Shown piece after piece: positions 7,936 to 15,471 of a stretch of DNA of 31,076 nt (position 1 is the stretch's first letter; every line of letters starts with the position of its first letter). The stretch is from the NCBI GenBank assembly GCA_027316975.1, contig DAHVFL010000003.1, positions 1-31,076 of the forward strand, written 5' to 3'. The notes under the pieces are model-generated. The model was not told the origin of the DNA, ran no database searches, and saw only the letters and a program-made list of their open reading frames with translations. Made by a program: the position numbers and the translations under genes. The DNA is from Chloroflexota bacterium (GTDB lineage Bacteria > Chloroflexota > Ktedonobacteria > Ktedonobacterales > Ktedonobacteraceae).

Positions 7936-8651
7936 TACCACGTTCCAAAAGTTTATCCCCCGCGGCTTCCGGGTATCGCGATGAAAACGCCGCCCTTGCG
8001 CGTGACCTGGCGCCCATCGCCCAGATCACCGGTAAAGGAGTCGTCCCCAAAAGCATGAAGGGCGATTATCTCGGCATCGAAGTGGACCGCTCCAACCTGG
8101 TAGCCGTCTGCCGTTTTTTACGCGACCAGTTGGGCTTTGATATGTTAAGCTGCATATCGGGCGTGGATATGCTCGATCACCTGGAAACCGTCTATCACCT
8201 GCGCTCGCTCACTCGCAAACAACTGCTCCAGATCAAGGTGCGCCTCGATCATGAAAAGCCTGAAGTTGAAAGCGTGGTGTCGGTCTGGCCTACCGCCAAC
8301 TGGCTAGAACGCGAGACGTATGATATGTACGGCATCAAATTCTCCGGCCATCCCGACCTGCGCCGCATGTTGCTGGACGACGATTTCGAGGGATACCCCC
8401 TTCTGAAAAGCTTTCACCAGGTTCCAACGACCGTCAAGTCCCCGGCCACCACGCAGGTTGATCCCAACATGGCCGTGTCCGGTCAATTCCAGCAAAAAGG
8501 CATGGAACACGTGGTGCAGAAGAAAGTTGGGCAGGGCCGTGAAGAACGCCTGCATCCAGGCACCCCTACCTTTGGCCACGCCTTCGAGGGGTACGAGGAA
8601 GAAGCGTCACGCGACGACAGCCAGAAAGATAAGCCGGCCCCTGGAAGGTAA
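7926..8651 (+). CDS. nuoC: NADH-quinone oxidoreductase subunit C
   Basis: 241 residues. This 30-kDa-type subunit belongs to the connecting (Q-module) part of complex I on the cytoplasmic face. Conserved segments seen are DMLSCISGVDMLDH, the YHLRSLTRKQLLQIKVRL strand pair and the signature WLERETYDMYGIKFSGHPDLRRML, then the DDFEGYPLLKSF motif. The C-terminal 60 residues (polar, charged, with EEASRDDSQKDK) are longer than in many bacterial NuoC. It has its own ribosome site AAGGGAG within the nuoA end. It is not fused to NuoD, which is a separate gene two positions later. Confidence 0.95.
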   Translation: MDLVPRSKSLSPAASGYRDENAALARDLAPIAQITGKGVVPKSMKGDYLGIEVDRSNLVAVCRFLRDQLGFDMLSCISGVDMLDHLETVYHLRSLTRKQLLQIKVRLDHEKPEVESVVSVWPTANWLERETYDMYGIKFSGHPDLRRMLLDDDFEGYPLLKSFHQVPTTVKSPATTQVDPNMAVSGQFQQKGMEHVVQKKVGQGREERLHPGTPTFGHAFEGYEEEASRDDSQKDKPAPGR

Positions 8652-8660
8652 TGCAGTGTT

Positions 8661-9017
8661 ATGCCCAAAACTAGAAGTAAGAAGACGGTAAAAATGAAGA
8701 ACGCGCAATCACGCGCCACCCGCCTATCACAAAACACAGGCGCGAGAACAGGGTCAGCACATATAGCAGCCTCCGCGCCATCAGTCGTTACGAATCGCCG
8801 CCGTGCCTCGCCGGGAGTAGCAGGTCCGCAAAGCCTGATCCTTCCATCGATGGTCGCGCTGGGCTCCTGGGGTATGGCGTTCAGCTTTGTCTATTTTTAT
8901 AACGACCCCAATCGCTTGCTATTTGCCGGTATGGCGGCTTTGATGGCGTTGCTCTGGTCGTACAGCGTCTTTGTGCGCATACGTAAAATGCGGGCCATGC
9001 GACAAAAAAGCATGTAG
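8661..9017 (+). CDS. Unknown two-TM basic protein inside the nuo operon
   Basis: 118 residues, family not recognised. Residues 1-60 are rich in Arg, Lys, Ser and Ala and probably disordered. Two hydrophobic helices follow (about 62-80 and 86-105) separated by the short loop FYNDPNRL, and the protein ends with a basic tail RKMRAMRQKS, so both ends are predicted to be cytoplasmic. It sits 9 bases after nuoC and 22 before nuoD, on the same strand, so it is cotranscribed. It could be a lineage-specific accessory or assembly factor of complex I; this rests on position only. The start is uncertain: ATG 8661 has a ribosome site somewhat far away, and ATG 8694 is an alternative. Confidence 0.75.
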   Translation: MPKTRSKKTVKMKNAQSRATRLSQNTGARTGSAHIAASAPSVVTNRRRASPGVAGPQSLILPSMVALGSWGMAFSFVYFYNDPNRLLFAGMAALMALLWSYSVFVRIRKMRAMRQKSM

Positions 9018-9039
9018 ATTATGAATAAAGAGGAAACCC

Positions 9040-10197
9040 ATGGTAACAAAACAACCGGTCGGCTCCGGCATTCCTGGGGCGAGCAGCGACACTTCTGAAG
9101 GGATAAAATCTCAGGAAATGCTGCTCAATATGGGTCCCCAGCACCCCAGTACCCACGGTGTGCTGCGCCTTGTGCTGACGCTCGAAGGCGAGACGGTGAC
9201 TGATTGCACGCCCGTGATTGGCTACCTGCATCGCGGCATTGAGAAAATCCTGGAGAATCGCCCCATCATGGGCGGCATTCGCTATATGGATAATGCCGAT
9301 TACCTGTCTCCCATGCTGAACGAAACTGCGTATGCCGGCGCGGTTGAGCAGTTGATGGGCCTTGAACCACCCCGGCGAGCGCAATACATCCGCCTGCTGA
9401 CCAACGAGTTGCAGCGTATCGCCAGTCACCTGGTAGCCATTGGCACCTACGGCCTTGACCTCGGCGCGTTTACACCCGTGTTGTGGGCGTTCCGCGACCG
9501 CGAAGGCATTCTTTCCCTGTTTGAAGCCCTGGGCGGCAGCCGTTTTAATGTGAACTATCTGCGTGTAGGTGGCGTGCTGCATGATTTTCCTGCCGGGTGG
9601 CTCAAGCAGTGCGAAGCCTTCCTGGATCAACTTGAAAAGAATATGATGGAGTTGGACAGGCTGCTGACGGGCAACGAAATTTTTGAATCGCGCACGCAGG
9701 GCGTGGGCTATATTGACCAGCAGCAAGCTATCGCCTATGGTTTGACCGGCCCGATATTGCGAGCCAGTGGCGTTAACTGGGACTTGCGCGTCAACCGCCC
9801 CTACATGGCCTATCGTGAAGTCGCCGTTAATCCCCAGATACGCCAGGAGGGTGACTGCTTCGCTCGCTACATGGTGCGTATGCTGGAAATCACGGAAAGT
9901 ATTCGCCTGTGCCGTATTGCCATCGATAAGATGCCCGGTGGCCCCATCGGGACGCGCACTCCCATCGCGCTGCGCCCACCGCGCGGCGAAACCTACTTTG
10001 CCCTTGAAAGTAGCAAGGGCGAACTGGGCGTCTACTTTATCAGCGATGGCGGCGAATATCCCTGGCGCGCCAAACTGCGCGGCCCGTCCTTCGTCAACCT
10101 GCAAATTCTCCCTGAGATGGTACGCGGCCATAAAATGAGCGATACCGTAGCCATCCTGGGCAGCATCGACATCGTGCTGGGAGAAGTTGATCGCTAA
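9040..10197 (+). CDS. nuoD: NADH-quinone oxidoreductase subunit D
   Basis: 385 residues, full-length 49-kDa subunit that forms the quinone-binding cavity with NuoB. Hallmarks are NMGPQHPSTHGVLRLVL (30-46), IGYLHRGIEKI (60-70), a KMPGGPIGTRTP segment, ESSKGELGVYFISDGG and the C-terminal DIVLGEVDR. The quinone-site His35 and His39 of PQHPSTH are present. Arg65 in LHRG corresponds to the arginine (Arg85 of mature human NDUFS2) that NDUFAF7 dimethylates, and an NDUFAF7-family gene lies at 28541-29647. The ribosome site GAGGAAA is close to the ATG. The long opposite-strand reading frame across this gene is a codon-bias shadow. Confidence 0.97.
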   Translation: MVTKQPVGSGIPGASSDTSEGIKSQEMLLNMGPQHPSTHGVLRLVLTLEGETVTDCTPVIGYLHRGIEKILENRPIMGGIRYMDNADYLSPMLNETAYAGAVEQLMGLEPPRRAQYIRLLTNELQRIASHLVAIGTYGLDLGAFTPVLWAFRDREGILSLFEALGGSRFNVNYLRVGGVLHDFPAGWLKQCEAFLDQLEKNMMELDRLLTGNEIFESRTQGVGYIDQQQAIAYGLTGPILRASGVNWDLRVNRPYMAYREVAVNPQIRQEGDCFARYMVRMLEITESIRLCRIAIDKMPGGPIGTRTPIALRPPRGETYFALESSKGELGVYFISDGGEYPWRAKLRGPSFVNLQILPEMVRGHKMSDTVAILGSIDIVLGEVDR

Positions 10198-10221
10198 TCA
10201 AATCCTGTGTGGAGTTATCGT

Positions 10222-11586
10222 ATGTTATTCGCGAGTATGCTCATAAAACTGGCGAGCCAATCGTCAAACACGAATATCTGGTTAGATATTTTAGAGTTCG
10301 TGGTGGCTTTCCTTTCTTTCTTTGGCTTTGTGCTGACGAGCGCGATCATCTTGATCCTGGCGGAACGCAAGATTATGGCCTATATGCAGGATCGCGTAGG
10401 CCCCGTCCATACCGGCCCCTGGGGCTTGCTCCAGACCGTTGCGGACGTTGGCAAGCTACTCATGAAAGAGGATGTTCATGTGGGTCAGGCCGATAAGACC
10501 CTGTTCATTCTGGCTCCTTCCGTCTTCCTCGGCCCGGTGATCGCCGCCTTCGCCGTATTGCCCCTGTCTCCTTACGTGGGCATACCAGGCACAGCTCTTG
10601 CTACCGGCATCGTGTACTATGTGGCGATGAGTTCCATCGACGTGGTGGGCGTCATTATGGCCGGCTGGAGTTCCAATAATAAATATTCTCTCATCGGCGG
10701 TTTGCGTTCGGCTGCTCAGATGATCTCCTATGAACTGCCGCTCGTATTAGCGCTCGTCGGTGTCATCATGCTGACCAGCATCCTGGCAAATTCAGGGCTT
10801 GGCACCATTGCCGTGCGCGACATAATGACCTTCCAGGCGACGAGCGCGTATCCTGGTAAGGGATTGGGCCTCTTCGATTTCATCTTCCAGGGCTTTACCC
10901 CCTGGGCATGGTTCTTCTTGCAACAGCCGTTGATGCTCATCATCTACTATATCTGTGGTCTCGCCGAGACGAACCGCCCGCCGTTCGACCTGCCGGAAGC
11001 CGAATCAGAACTGGTGGCGGGCTATCTGACCGAGTATAGCGGTATGCGCTGGGGCTTGTTCTACCTGGGTGAATATGGCAACATGACCATCGTGTCAGCC
11101 ATAGCCGCCTTCCTCTTCCTCGGCGGTTTCTCTGGACCCGGCGTAGCCTTCCTGACCGGTCTGAACAATGGTGGCTGGGGCCTGCTGGGCAACCTGCTGG
11201 CGGTAGGCTACTTCGTCATCAAAGTGTACCTGCTCTGCTTCGTCTTCATCTGGGTACGCAGCACGCTGCCGCGCCTGCGCGCCGACCAGTTGATGCAGTT
11301 CGCCTGGCTGATCCTCATCCCCGTTACGCTGTTCAACATCGTCGTAACGGCCCTGATCTACCTGGTAATGAACGCCCTCGGCTCGCCCAACTGGCTCTTC
11401 CAGATCGTGCTGGGCATCGTAAACTTCGCCATGCTCGTCGGCTTCATCTACATCGTTGGTCGCGCCACCACCGCCACCACGCGCCGCGCCCAGGCTCCCG
11501 CCATCCGCGCGCAACGCCGCGCCAGCGCCGCCGGGCAACTACCCGAACGCGCCGGAGCTGGTGTTGTGGGTGGAGGACAGAAATAG
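10222..11586 (+). CDS. nuoH: NADH-quinone oxidoreductase subunit H
   Basis: 454 residues, about eight or nine membrane helices. It is the membrane subunit that lines the quinone entrance and links it to the proton channels. Motifs seen: ILAERKIMAYMQDRVGP, LLQTVADVGKLLMKED, GLAETNRPPFDLPEAESELV and a late WVRSTLPRLRADQLMQ. I chose ATG 10222 because GGAG (10211-10214) precedes it by 7 bases. The C-terminal 40 residues are an unusual Ala/Arg/Gln/Gly-rich tail beginning after GRATTATTRRAQ, not part of the family core. It is the last gene of this unit. nuoI to nuoN, normally next, are not here. Confidence 0.96.
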   Translation: MLFASMLIKLASQSSNTNIWLDILEFVVAFLSFFGFVLTSAIILILAERKIMAYMQDRVGPVHTGPWGLLQTVADVGKLLMKEDVHVGQADKTLFILAPSVFLGPVIAAFAVLPLSPYVGIPGTALATGIVYYVAMSSIDVVGVIMAGWSSNNKYSLIGGLRSAAQMISYELPLVLALVGVIMLTSILANSGLGTIAVRDIMTFQATSAYPGKGLGLFDFIFQGFTPWAWFFLQQPLMLIIYYICGLAETNRPPFDLPEAESELVAGYLTEYSGMRWGLFYLGEYGNMTIVSAIAAFLFLGGFSGPGVAFLTGLNNGGWGLLGNLLAVGYFVIKVYLLCFVFIWVRSTLPRLRADQLMQFAWLILIPVTLFNIVVTALIYLVMNALGSPNWLFQIVLGIVNFAMLVGFIYIVGRATTATTRRAQAPAIRAQRRASAAGQLPERAGAGVVGGGQK

Positions 11587-11621
11587 CCTGATGAATATTC
11601 ATAAGCAAGATCGGTAGTGAC

Positions 11622-11671
11622 CTGTCATCCTGAGCGCAGCGAAGGATCTCGCTCGCCACGCCGAGATCCTT
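11622..11671. repeat. Truncated palindromic repeat, family A copy 3
   Basis: The left arm is complete (11622-11649). The right arm has only AGATCCTT (11664-11671) and stops exactly where the stop codon of murI (TTA on this strand, 11671-11673) begins. It fills the space between the convergent nuoH and murI genes. Confidence 0.85.
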
Positions 11672-12573
11672 TATATGTTGGTCTGCCGGGTTGTTACTGC
11701 ATAACCCAGGAGTTCGCTGGCGATGAGGCTGAATTTTTCAGGGTCGCCACTGCACCATACGCGCAGCGTACCCGGTGACATGTCCGGCTGAATTAGATTC
11801 TCAGTATCCAATACATAACGGGTTCGGCGCGCAATGGCCGACCCACTATCGATCACTTGCACCTGCCGCGTAGCAACGCGCTCAATGACGGGACGCAGCG
11901 CCGGAAAATGCGTGCAGCCTAGCACAATGACATCGATATCTTCGCGCAGAATGGGTTCGAGCGCGTGTCTCACGGTCTCTTCCACCAGTGGCCCGTCGAA
12001 TTGCCCGTCTTCCACCAGTGCTACCAGTTCGGGACAGCCGATGGCAAACGCCTGGATGCCCCCGGCGAACTCATCAATAAGCTGGCGCAGGTAGGTAGCT
12101 TTCGCGGCCTGGTTGGTGGCGGCGATGCCTATGCGTCCTTTTTTCGTCGCGCGCGTGGCAGGCTTGACGGCAGGCACTACACCCACGAACGGGATAAATG
12201 GAAAAGTCGCGCGCAACGCGGCTAGCGCAGCCTGCGAAGCGGTGTTGCAGGCCACAACGATCAACTTCACTCCTTGCTCAATCAGAAAACGACTGATGCG
12301 CACGGACAGGTCGATAATTTCCGCTTCACTGCGCACGCCGTAGGGGCAATGCGCGGTGTCGCCAAAGTAGATGTAGCTCTCGCCGGGCAACTCCTGCCGT
12401 AATGCTGACAGGATGGTCAGCCCGCCCACGCCCGAATCAAAAACACCAATGGGAGCTTCCGCTTTTCCCTCGAACTCACTTTTTTCGTGATCAAGCGCGT
12501 ACAGGCTGCGTTCCGCGTCCCGCGCGGGGTGCGGAAAAAATGGCTGCTGCGCTTGCATATTCACCATATTCAT
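11671..12573 (-). CDS. murI: Glutamate racemase
   Basis: Converts L-glutamate to D-glutamate for peptidoglycan, in the cytosol, without cofactor. From the start chosen (12573) the protein has 300 residues. Motifs: PIGVFDSGVGGLTIL (41-55), GDTAHCPYG (71-79), catalytic Cys109 in VVACNTAS and catalytic Cys220 in VLGCTHFP. The 40 residues before the core are longer than usual, and no strong ribosome site marks the start; ATG at 12567 or 12558 is equally possible. An in-frame extension reaching 12684 would overlap the mutase gene and is unlikely. It lies 16 bases after the mutase gene, so it is probably cotranscribed with it, an unusual partner for a cell-wall enzyme. Confidence 0.95.
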   Translation of the reverse strand: MNMVNMQAQQPFFPHPARDAERSLYALDHEKSEFEGKAEAPIGVFDSGVGGLTILSALRQELPGESYIYFGDTAHCPYGVRSEAEIIDLSVRISRFLIEQGVKLIVVACNTASQAALAALRATFPFIPFVGVVPAVKPATRATKKGRIGIAATNQAAKATYLRQLIDEFAGGIQAFAIGCPELVALVEDGQFDGPLVEETVRHALEPILREDIDVIVLGCTHFPALRPVIERVATRQVQVIDSGSAIARRTRYVLDTENLIQPDMSPGTLRVWCSGDPEKFSLIASELLGYAVTTRQTNI

Positions 12574-12589
12574 AAACAATACGTATACT

Positions 12590-14257
12590 CTATTCCAAGC
12601 TACGAAATTCACGTTGTTCACCAAACACGCGGCGCATAGCGTCGCTGATCTCTCCCAGGGTCGCATAGGCTTCGACAGCCTCAATGATGAGCGGCATGAG
12701 ATTCTCCCTGCCTGCCGCGCCGCGTTCGAGCGCGACCAGCGCCTGCTGCGTCCGCTCGTTATCCCGCCTTTGCCGCAGCTTTGCCAGCTTTGCCACCTGT
12801 CGTCTCCCTACTTCAGGGTCAACGCGCATCAAGATGGGGCGCTGCTCATTTTCCAGCGTGAAGCGATTGACGCCCACCACGATGGCGCGTTCCATTTCCA
12901 GGTCCCGTTGATATGCATATGCTGCCTGCTCGATTTCGGCCTGCATGTAACCATGCTCGATAGCTCGCACGCTGCCGCCCAGTTCGTCGATGTGCCGGAT
13001 ATATTCCCACGCCTGCTTCTCGATGGCACCGGTCAGGTATTCGACATAATAGGAACCCGCCAGAGGATCAACCACGTCTGCCACGCCGCTTTCATAGGCC
13101 AGAATCTGCTGGGTGCGCAGGGCTACCCGCACGGAATCTTCGGTCGGCAGCGAAAGCGCCTCGTCCTTTGAGTTGGTGTGCAGCGATTGCGTGCCGCCCA
13201 GCACCGCCGCCAGGGCCTGGTACGCCGTGCGCACGATGTTGTTTTCGGGCTGCTGCGCCGTCAGGGTGGAACCGGCAGTCTGCGTATGGAAACGCAGCAT
13301 CATCGAGCGCGGGTCTTGCGCGTGGAAACGCTCCCGCATGATATGCGCCCACATGCGACGGGCGGCGCGGAACTTGGCGACTTCTTCGAACAGGTTGTTA
13401 TGGCTATTAAAGAAAAACGAGAGTTGACCCGCGAACGTATCGACATCCAGACCGGCATCGATGGCCGCCTGCACATACATAATAGCGTTCGACAGGGTAA
13501 ACGCCACCTCCTGCACCGCCGTCGAGCCAGCCTCGCGCACGTGATAGCCGCTGATGCTGATGGTGTTCCAGCGCGGCAGGTTCCCGGCGCAATAGCGGAA
13601 GATATCGGTAATGATGCGCATCGAATGCTCAGGCGGGTAAATATAGGTGCCGCGCGCGATATATTCTTTCAGGACATCGTTTTGCACCGTACCCGAAAGC
13701 TTGCGAATATCCGCGCCCTGCTTTTTCGCCACCGCGATATACAGCGAAAGCAGGATGCTGGCCGTAGCGTTGATGGTCATGGAGGTGCTGATGCGATCAA
13801 GCGGCAAACCATTGAGCAGCGTCTCCATATCTTCAAGGCTGGAGATAGAGACACCCACTTTGCCCACTTCCCCCTCTGACAGGGGGTGATCGGCATCGTA
13901 GCCCATCTGTGTTGGCAGGTCAAAAGCAACCGACAGCCCTGTGGTGCCTTGAGAAAGCAGGTAATGATAGCGCCTGTTTGACTCTTCCGCTGTTGCGAAC
14001 CCGGCATACTGGCGCATCGTCCAGAAACGCGAGCGGTACATAGTAGGCTGCACGCCTCGCGTATAGGGAAATTCGCCTGGATAGCCCAATTGTTTGGAGC
14101 TATCGAAGTTCTGTATGTCCTCTTCGCTCAGAAGTTCGGGTATCGAGATACCCGAACTGGTGACAAATGTTTCCTGACGCTCTTTCGCTTTTTGCCTGGC
14201 TTCGCGCGCGGTTGTCTCGCTCCACTCGTGCGCGTTTTTGCTCATATGCAATTCCAT
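12590..14257 (-). CDS. Methylmalonyl-CoA mutase, catalytic (large) subunit
   Basis: 555 residues, covering the TIM-barrel substrate domain only; the cobalamin-binding domain must be a separate subunit elsewhere (split-type mutase). Motifs: TMYRSRFWTMRQYAGF, GLSVAFDLPTQMGYD, STSMTINATA, GTVQNDVLKEYIARGTYI, NTISISGYHVREAG, LRFHTQTAGSTLTAQQPENN and GGTQSLHTNSKDEAL. The Tyr of TMY and the His of SGYH match residues used for methylmalonyl-CoA. Related isobutyryl-type mutases share most of the sequence, so the substrate is likely but not proven. The ribosome site GAGAGGGG stands 7 bases before the ATG. It is preceded by a biotin carrier gene and followed by murI. Confidence 0.93.
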   Translation of the reverse strand: MELHMSKNAHEWSETTAREARQKAKERQETFVTSSGISIPELLSEEDIQNFDSSKQLGYPGEFPYTRGVQPTMYRSRFWTMRQYAGFATAEESNRRYHYLLSQGTTGLSVAFDLPTQMGYDADHPLSEGEVGKVGVSISSLEDMETLLNGLPLDRISTSMTINATASILLSLYIAVAKKQGADIRKLSGTVQNDVLKEYIARGTYIYPPEHSMRIITDIFRYCAGNLPRWNTISISGYHVREAGSTAVQEVAFTLSNAIMYVQAAIDAGLDVDTFAGQLSFFFNSHNNLFEEVAKFRAARRMWAHIMRERFHAQDPRSMMLRFHTQTAGSTLTAQQPENNIVRTAYQALAAVLGGTQSLHTNSKDEALSLPTEDSVRVALRTQQILAYESGVADVVDPLAGSYYVEYLTGAIEKQAWEYIRHIDELGGSVRAIEHGYMQAEIEQAAYAYQRDLEMERAIVVGVNRFTLENEQRPILMRVDPEVGRRQVAKLAKLRQRRDNERTQQALVALERGAAGRENLMPLIIEAVEAYATLGEISDAMRRVFGEQREFRSLE

Positions 14258-14324
14258 ACAGCATCCCCTCTCTGATTCGCCTATGCATTATAGCATATCA
14301 AGAAAGGCAGTCGCCCTGGCAAAG

Positions 14325-14873
14325 TTACTCTCCCGCTACCACTACCAGCGCATCCCCCTGATTGACCGTCTGGCCTTTCGTTACCTTCACTTCTTTAACC
14401 GTTCCGGCGCGCGGGGAAGCGAGGTCGTTTTCCATTTTCATAGCTTCAAGAACGACGACGGTCTGGCCGCGTTCAACTTTCGCGCCTGGCTCGAACGGGA
14501 TACCCAGAACAAGGCCAGGCATTGGGGCGCGCACGATAGCCTCACCCGCTTCATGGGCCGATGTGATGGAGCCGCTGAGCGCTTTTTCGCGTTCATCTTC
14601 GACATGTACCTCGAAGCGCTGCCCCGCACACACCACTTCATACCAGAAGCCGTTAGAATCTGGTTTGTTGATCTCACGTGCATACACCTCATATGACTTA
14701 CCACCCATGAGCAGGCTGTAGCGACCACCCTGTGCCTCGACAGCAAGCGGCGCGAGTTGCCGCCAGTCAATCTTCACACTTTGACCGTCCAGGGTGATCT
14801 CCTGCGGATTCTCTCTGTTTACTGTAATGATGTATGACTGGCTGTTGATGGAGGAGATATATGGCATGGACAT
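14325..14873 (-). CDS. Biotin carboxyl carrier protein of an acyl-CoA carboxylase
   Basis: 182 residues. The C-terminal biotinyl domain (about 110-182) has APMPGLV and the biotinylation motif EAMKMEND, with Lys146 as the attachment site. The N-terminal 100 residues have the beta-rich pattern (YIITVN, YEVYAREIN, FEVHVEDER) of the carrier subunit of propionyl-CoA carboxylase or sodium-pumping decarboxylases (OadA C-terminal type). Next to a methylmalonyl-CoA mutase gene (67 bases away), a role in propionyl-CoA to methylmalonyl-CoA carboxylation is the best reading. Biotin carboxylase and carboxyltransferase are not in the window. AGGAG stands close to the ATG at 14873. Confidence 0.92.
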   Translation of the reverse strand: MSMPYISSINSQSYIITVNRENPQEITLDGQSVKIDWRQLAPLAVEAQGGRYSLLMGGKSYEVYAREINKPDSNGFWYEVVCAGQRFEVHVEDEREKALSGSITSAHEAGEAIVRAPMPGLVLGIPFEPGAKVERGQTVVVLEAMKMENDLASPRAGTVKEVKVTKGQTVNQGDALVVVAGE

Positions 14874-14925
14874 GCAGCTCCTGAAACTGTATTTCAGTGC
14901 TAATTATAGCATTTTCTGCTTGCCA

Positions 14926-14946
14926 GGGCGACCGCAAGGGTCGCCC
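14926..14946. repeat. Repeat family C hairpin
   Basis: GGGCGACC-GCAAG-GGTCGCCC, a perfect 8-bp stem. Other copies are at 15251-15271 (inverted) and 15323-15343, with a variant at 1241-1277. Confidence 0.9.
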
Positions 14947-15097
14947 CACAGGCGTCAAGGTAATGAACTCTCGTAGGAGATCGATGGCTGTCTGCCGGGT
15001 CGCTTCCAGGGTGGGGGGGCCGCAAGAGCGGCGAAGCCCCGCCCGTACCCTCTTTCACTGGTAGGTTTTTTAGGAAAGTAGCCAGAGAGATGAACAT

Positions 15098-15169
15098 CTG
15101 TCATCCTGAGCGTAGCGAAGGATCTCTCGTCGGCAACGCGCAGATCCTTCGCTACGCTCAGGATGACAG
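15098..15169. repeat. Palindromic repeat, family A copy 4 with paired arm changes
   Basis: Intact 72-bp copy. Where other copies read GAGCGCAGCG in the left arm and CGCTGCGCTC in the right, this one reads GAGCGTAGCG and CGCTACGCTC, so the base pair changed in both arms together. It is embedded between the D arms of the composite. Confidence 0.9.
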
Positions 15170-15250
15170 GTTCTTCCAGCGCGTTTCAAAAAACCTACCA
15201 GTGAAAGGCCCGTACCCTGGACGACCGGGTCTCTTGTTCGTGTAGGGTAC

Positions 15251-15271
15251 GGGCGACCCTTGCGGTCGCCC
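15251..15271. repeat. Repeat family C hairpin (inverted copy)
   Basis: GGGCGACC-CTTGC-GGTCGCCC, the reverse complement of the loop orientation at 14926. It overlaps the right arm of an 11-bp stem (15244-15254). Confidence 0.9.
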
Positions 15272-15322
15272 TGGTAGTAGCCGGACGAGGCCACTTTCGA
15301 CCCGGCTTACCTTGACGCCTAT

Positions 15323-15343
15323 GGGCGACCGCAAGGGTCGCCC
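15323..15343. repeat. Repeat family C hairpin, right end of composite
   Basis: GGGCGACC-GCAAG-GGTCGCCC, next to TTACCTTGACGCCT, which mirrors AGGCGTCAAGGTAA beside the copy at 14926. Confidence 0.9.
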
Positions 15344-15367
15344 TGGCACACCCGCGTTATAGAATTT

Positions 15368-15424
15368 CTAACACTTCTCTAACACTTCTCCTATGCATTT
15401 CTAACGAAGAGTATGAGATACTCT
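15368..15424 (+). promoter_or_regulatory. Tandem 11-base repeats and a palindrome upstream of the chaperonin unit
   Basis: CTAACACTTCT occurs twice head to tail (15368-15378, 15379-15389), with a partial third copy CTAACGAAG 22 bases later (15401). The 11-base spacing is one DNA turn. Right after it AGAGTAT-GAG-ATACTCT (15408-15424) is a perfect palindrome. The CIRCE element (TTAGCACTC-N9-GAGTGCTAA), the usual HrcA operator of groESL, is not seen anywhere upstream. These sites are therefore candidates for an alternative control; a regulator cannot be named. Confidence 0.5.
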
Positions 15425-15471
15425 GACACAGAAAACGGGAACCATGAGTACCACTATACAGGTCAGAGGAT

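Larger units (their letters stand above)
14921..15348. repeat. 428-bp composite of nested palindromes with terminal inverted repeats
   Basis: This gene-free stretch begins and ends with the same 42-43 bases in opposite orientation. The left end is TGCCAGGGCGACC...AGGCGTCAAGGTAA (14921-14963). The right end is TTACCTTGACGCCT...GGTCGCCCTGGCA (15307-15348). Inside, in order: a GC-rich hairpin-like stretch (about 15013-15045), a D arm (15052-15071), a complete family A palindrome (15098-15169), the opposite D arm (15188-15207), an 11-bp stem GCCCGTACCCT/AGGGTACGGGC (15208-15254) and a third family C hairpin (15251-15271). No protein is encoded. It separates the divergent biotin-carrier and chaperonin operons. 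Confidence 0.85.

Noticed and set aside
9019..10131. 370-codon open frame opposite nuoD
   Set aside because: It mirrors a highly conserved gene; no ribosome site, composition typical of an antisense shadow.
12574..12684. 37-residue N-terminal extension of MurI
   Set aside because: It overlaps the mutase coding end, is not part of the racemase fold, and ATG 12573 is just after the mutase stop.
14921..15348. CRISPR array
   Set aside because: Units are inverted and of several kinds, without regular spacing or unique equal-length spacers; no cas genes.
15070..15349. Small minus-strand frames at the composite element
   Set aside because: Pure translation of repeats; no ribosome site; frame broken in the sister copy at 19854-20010.
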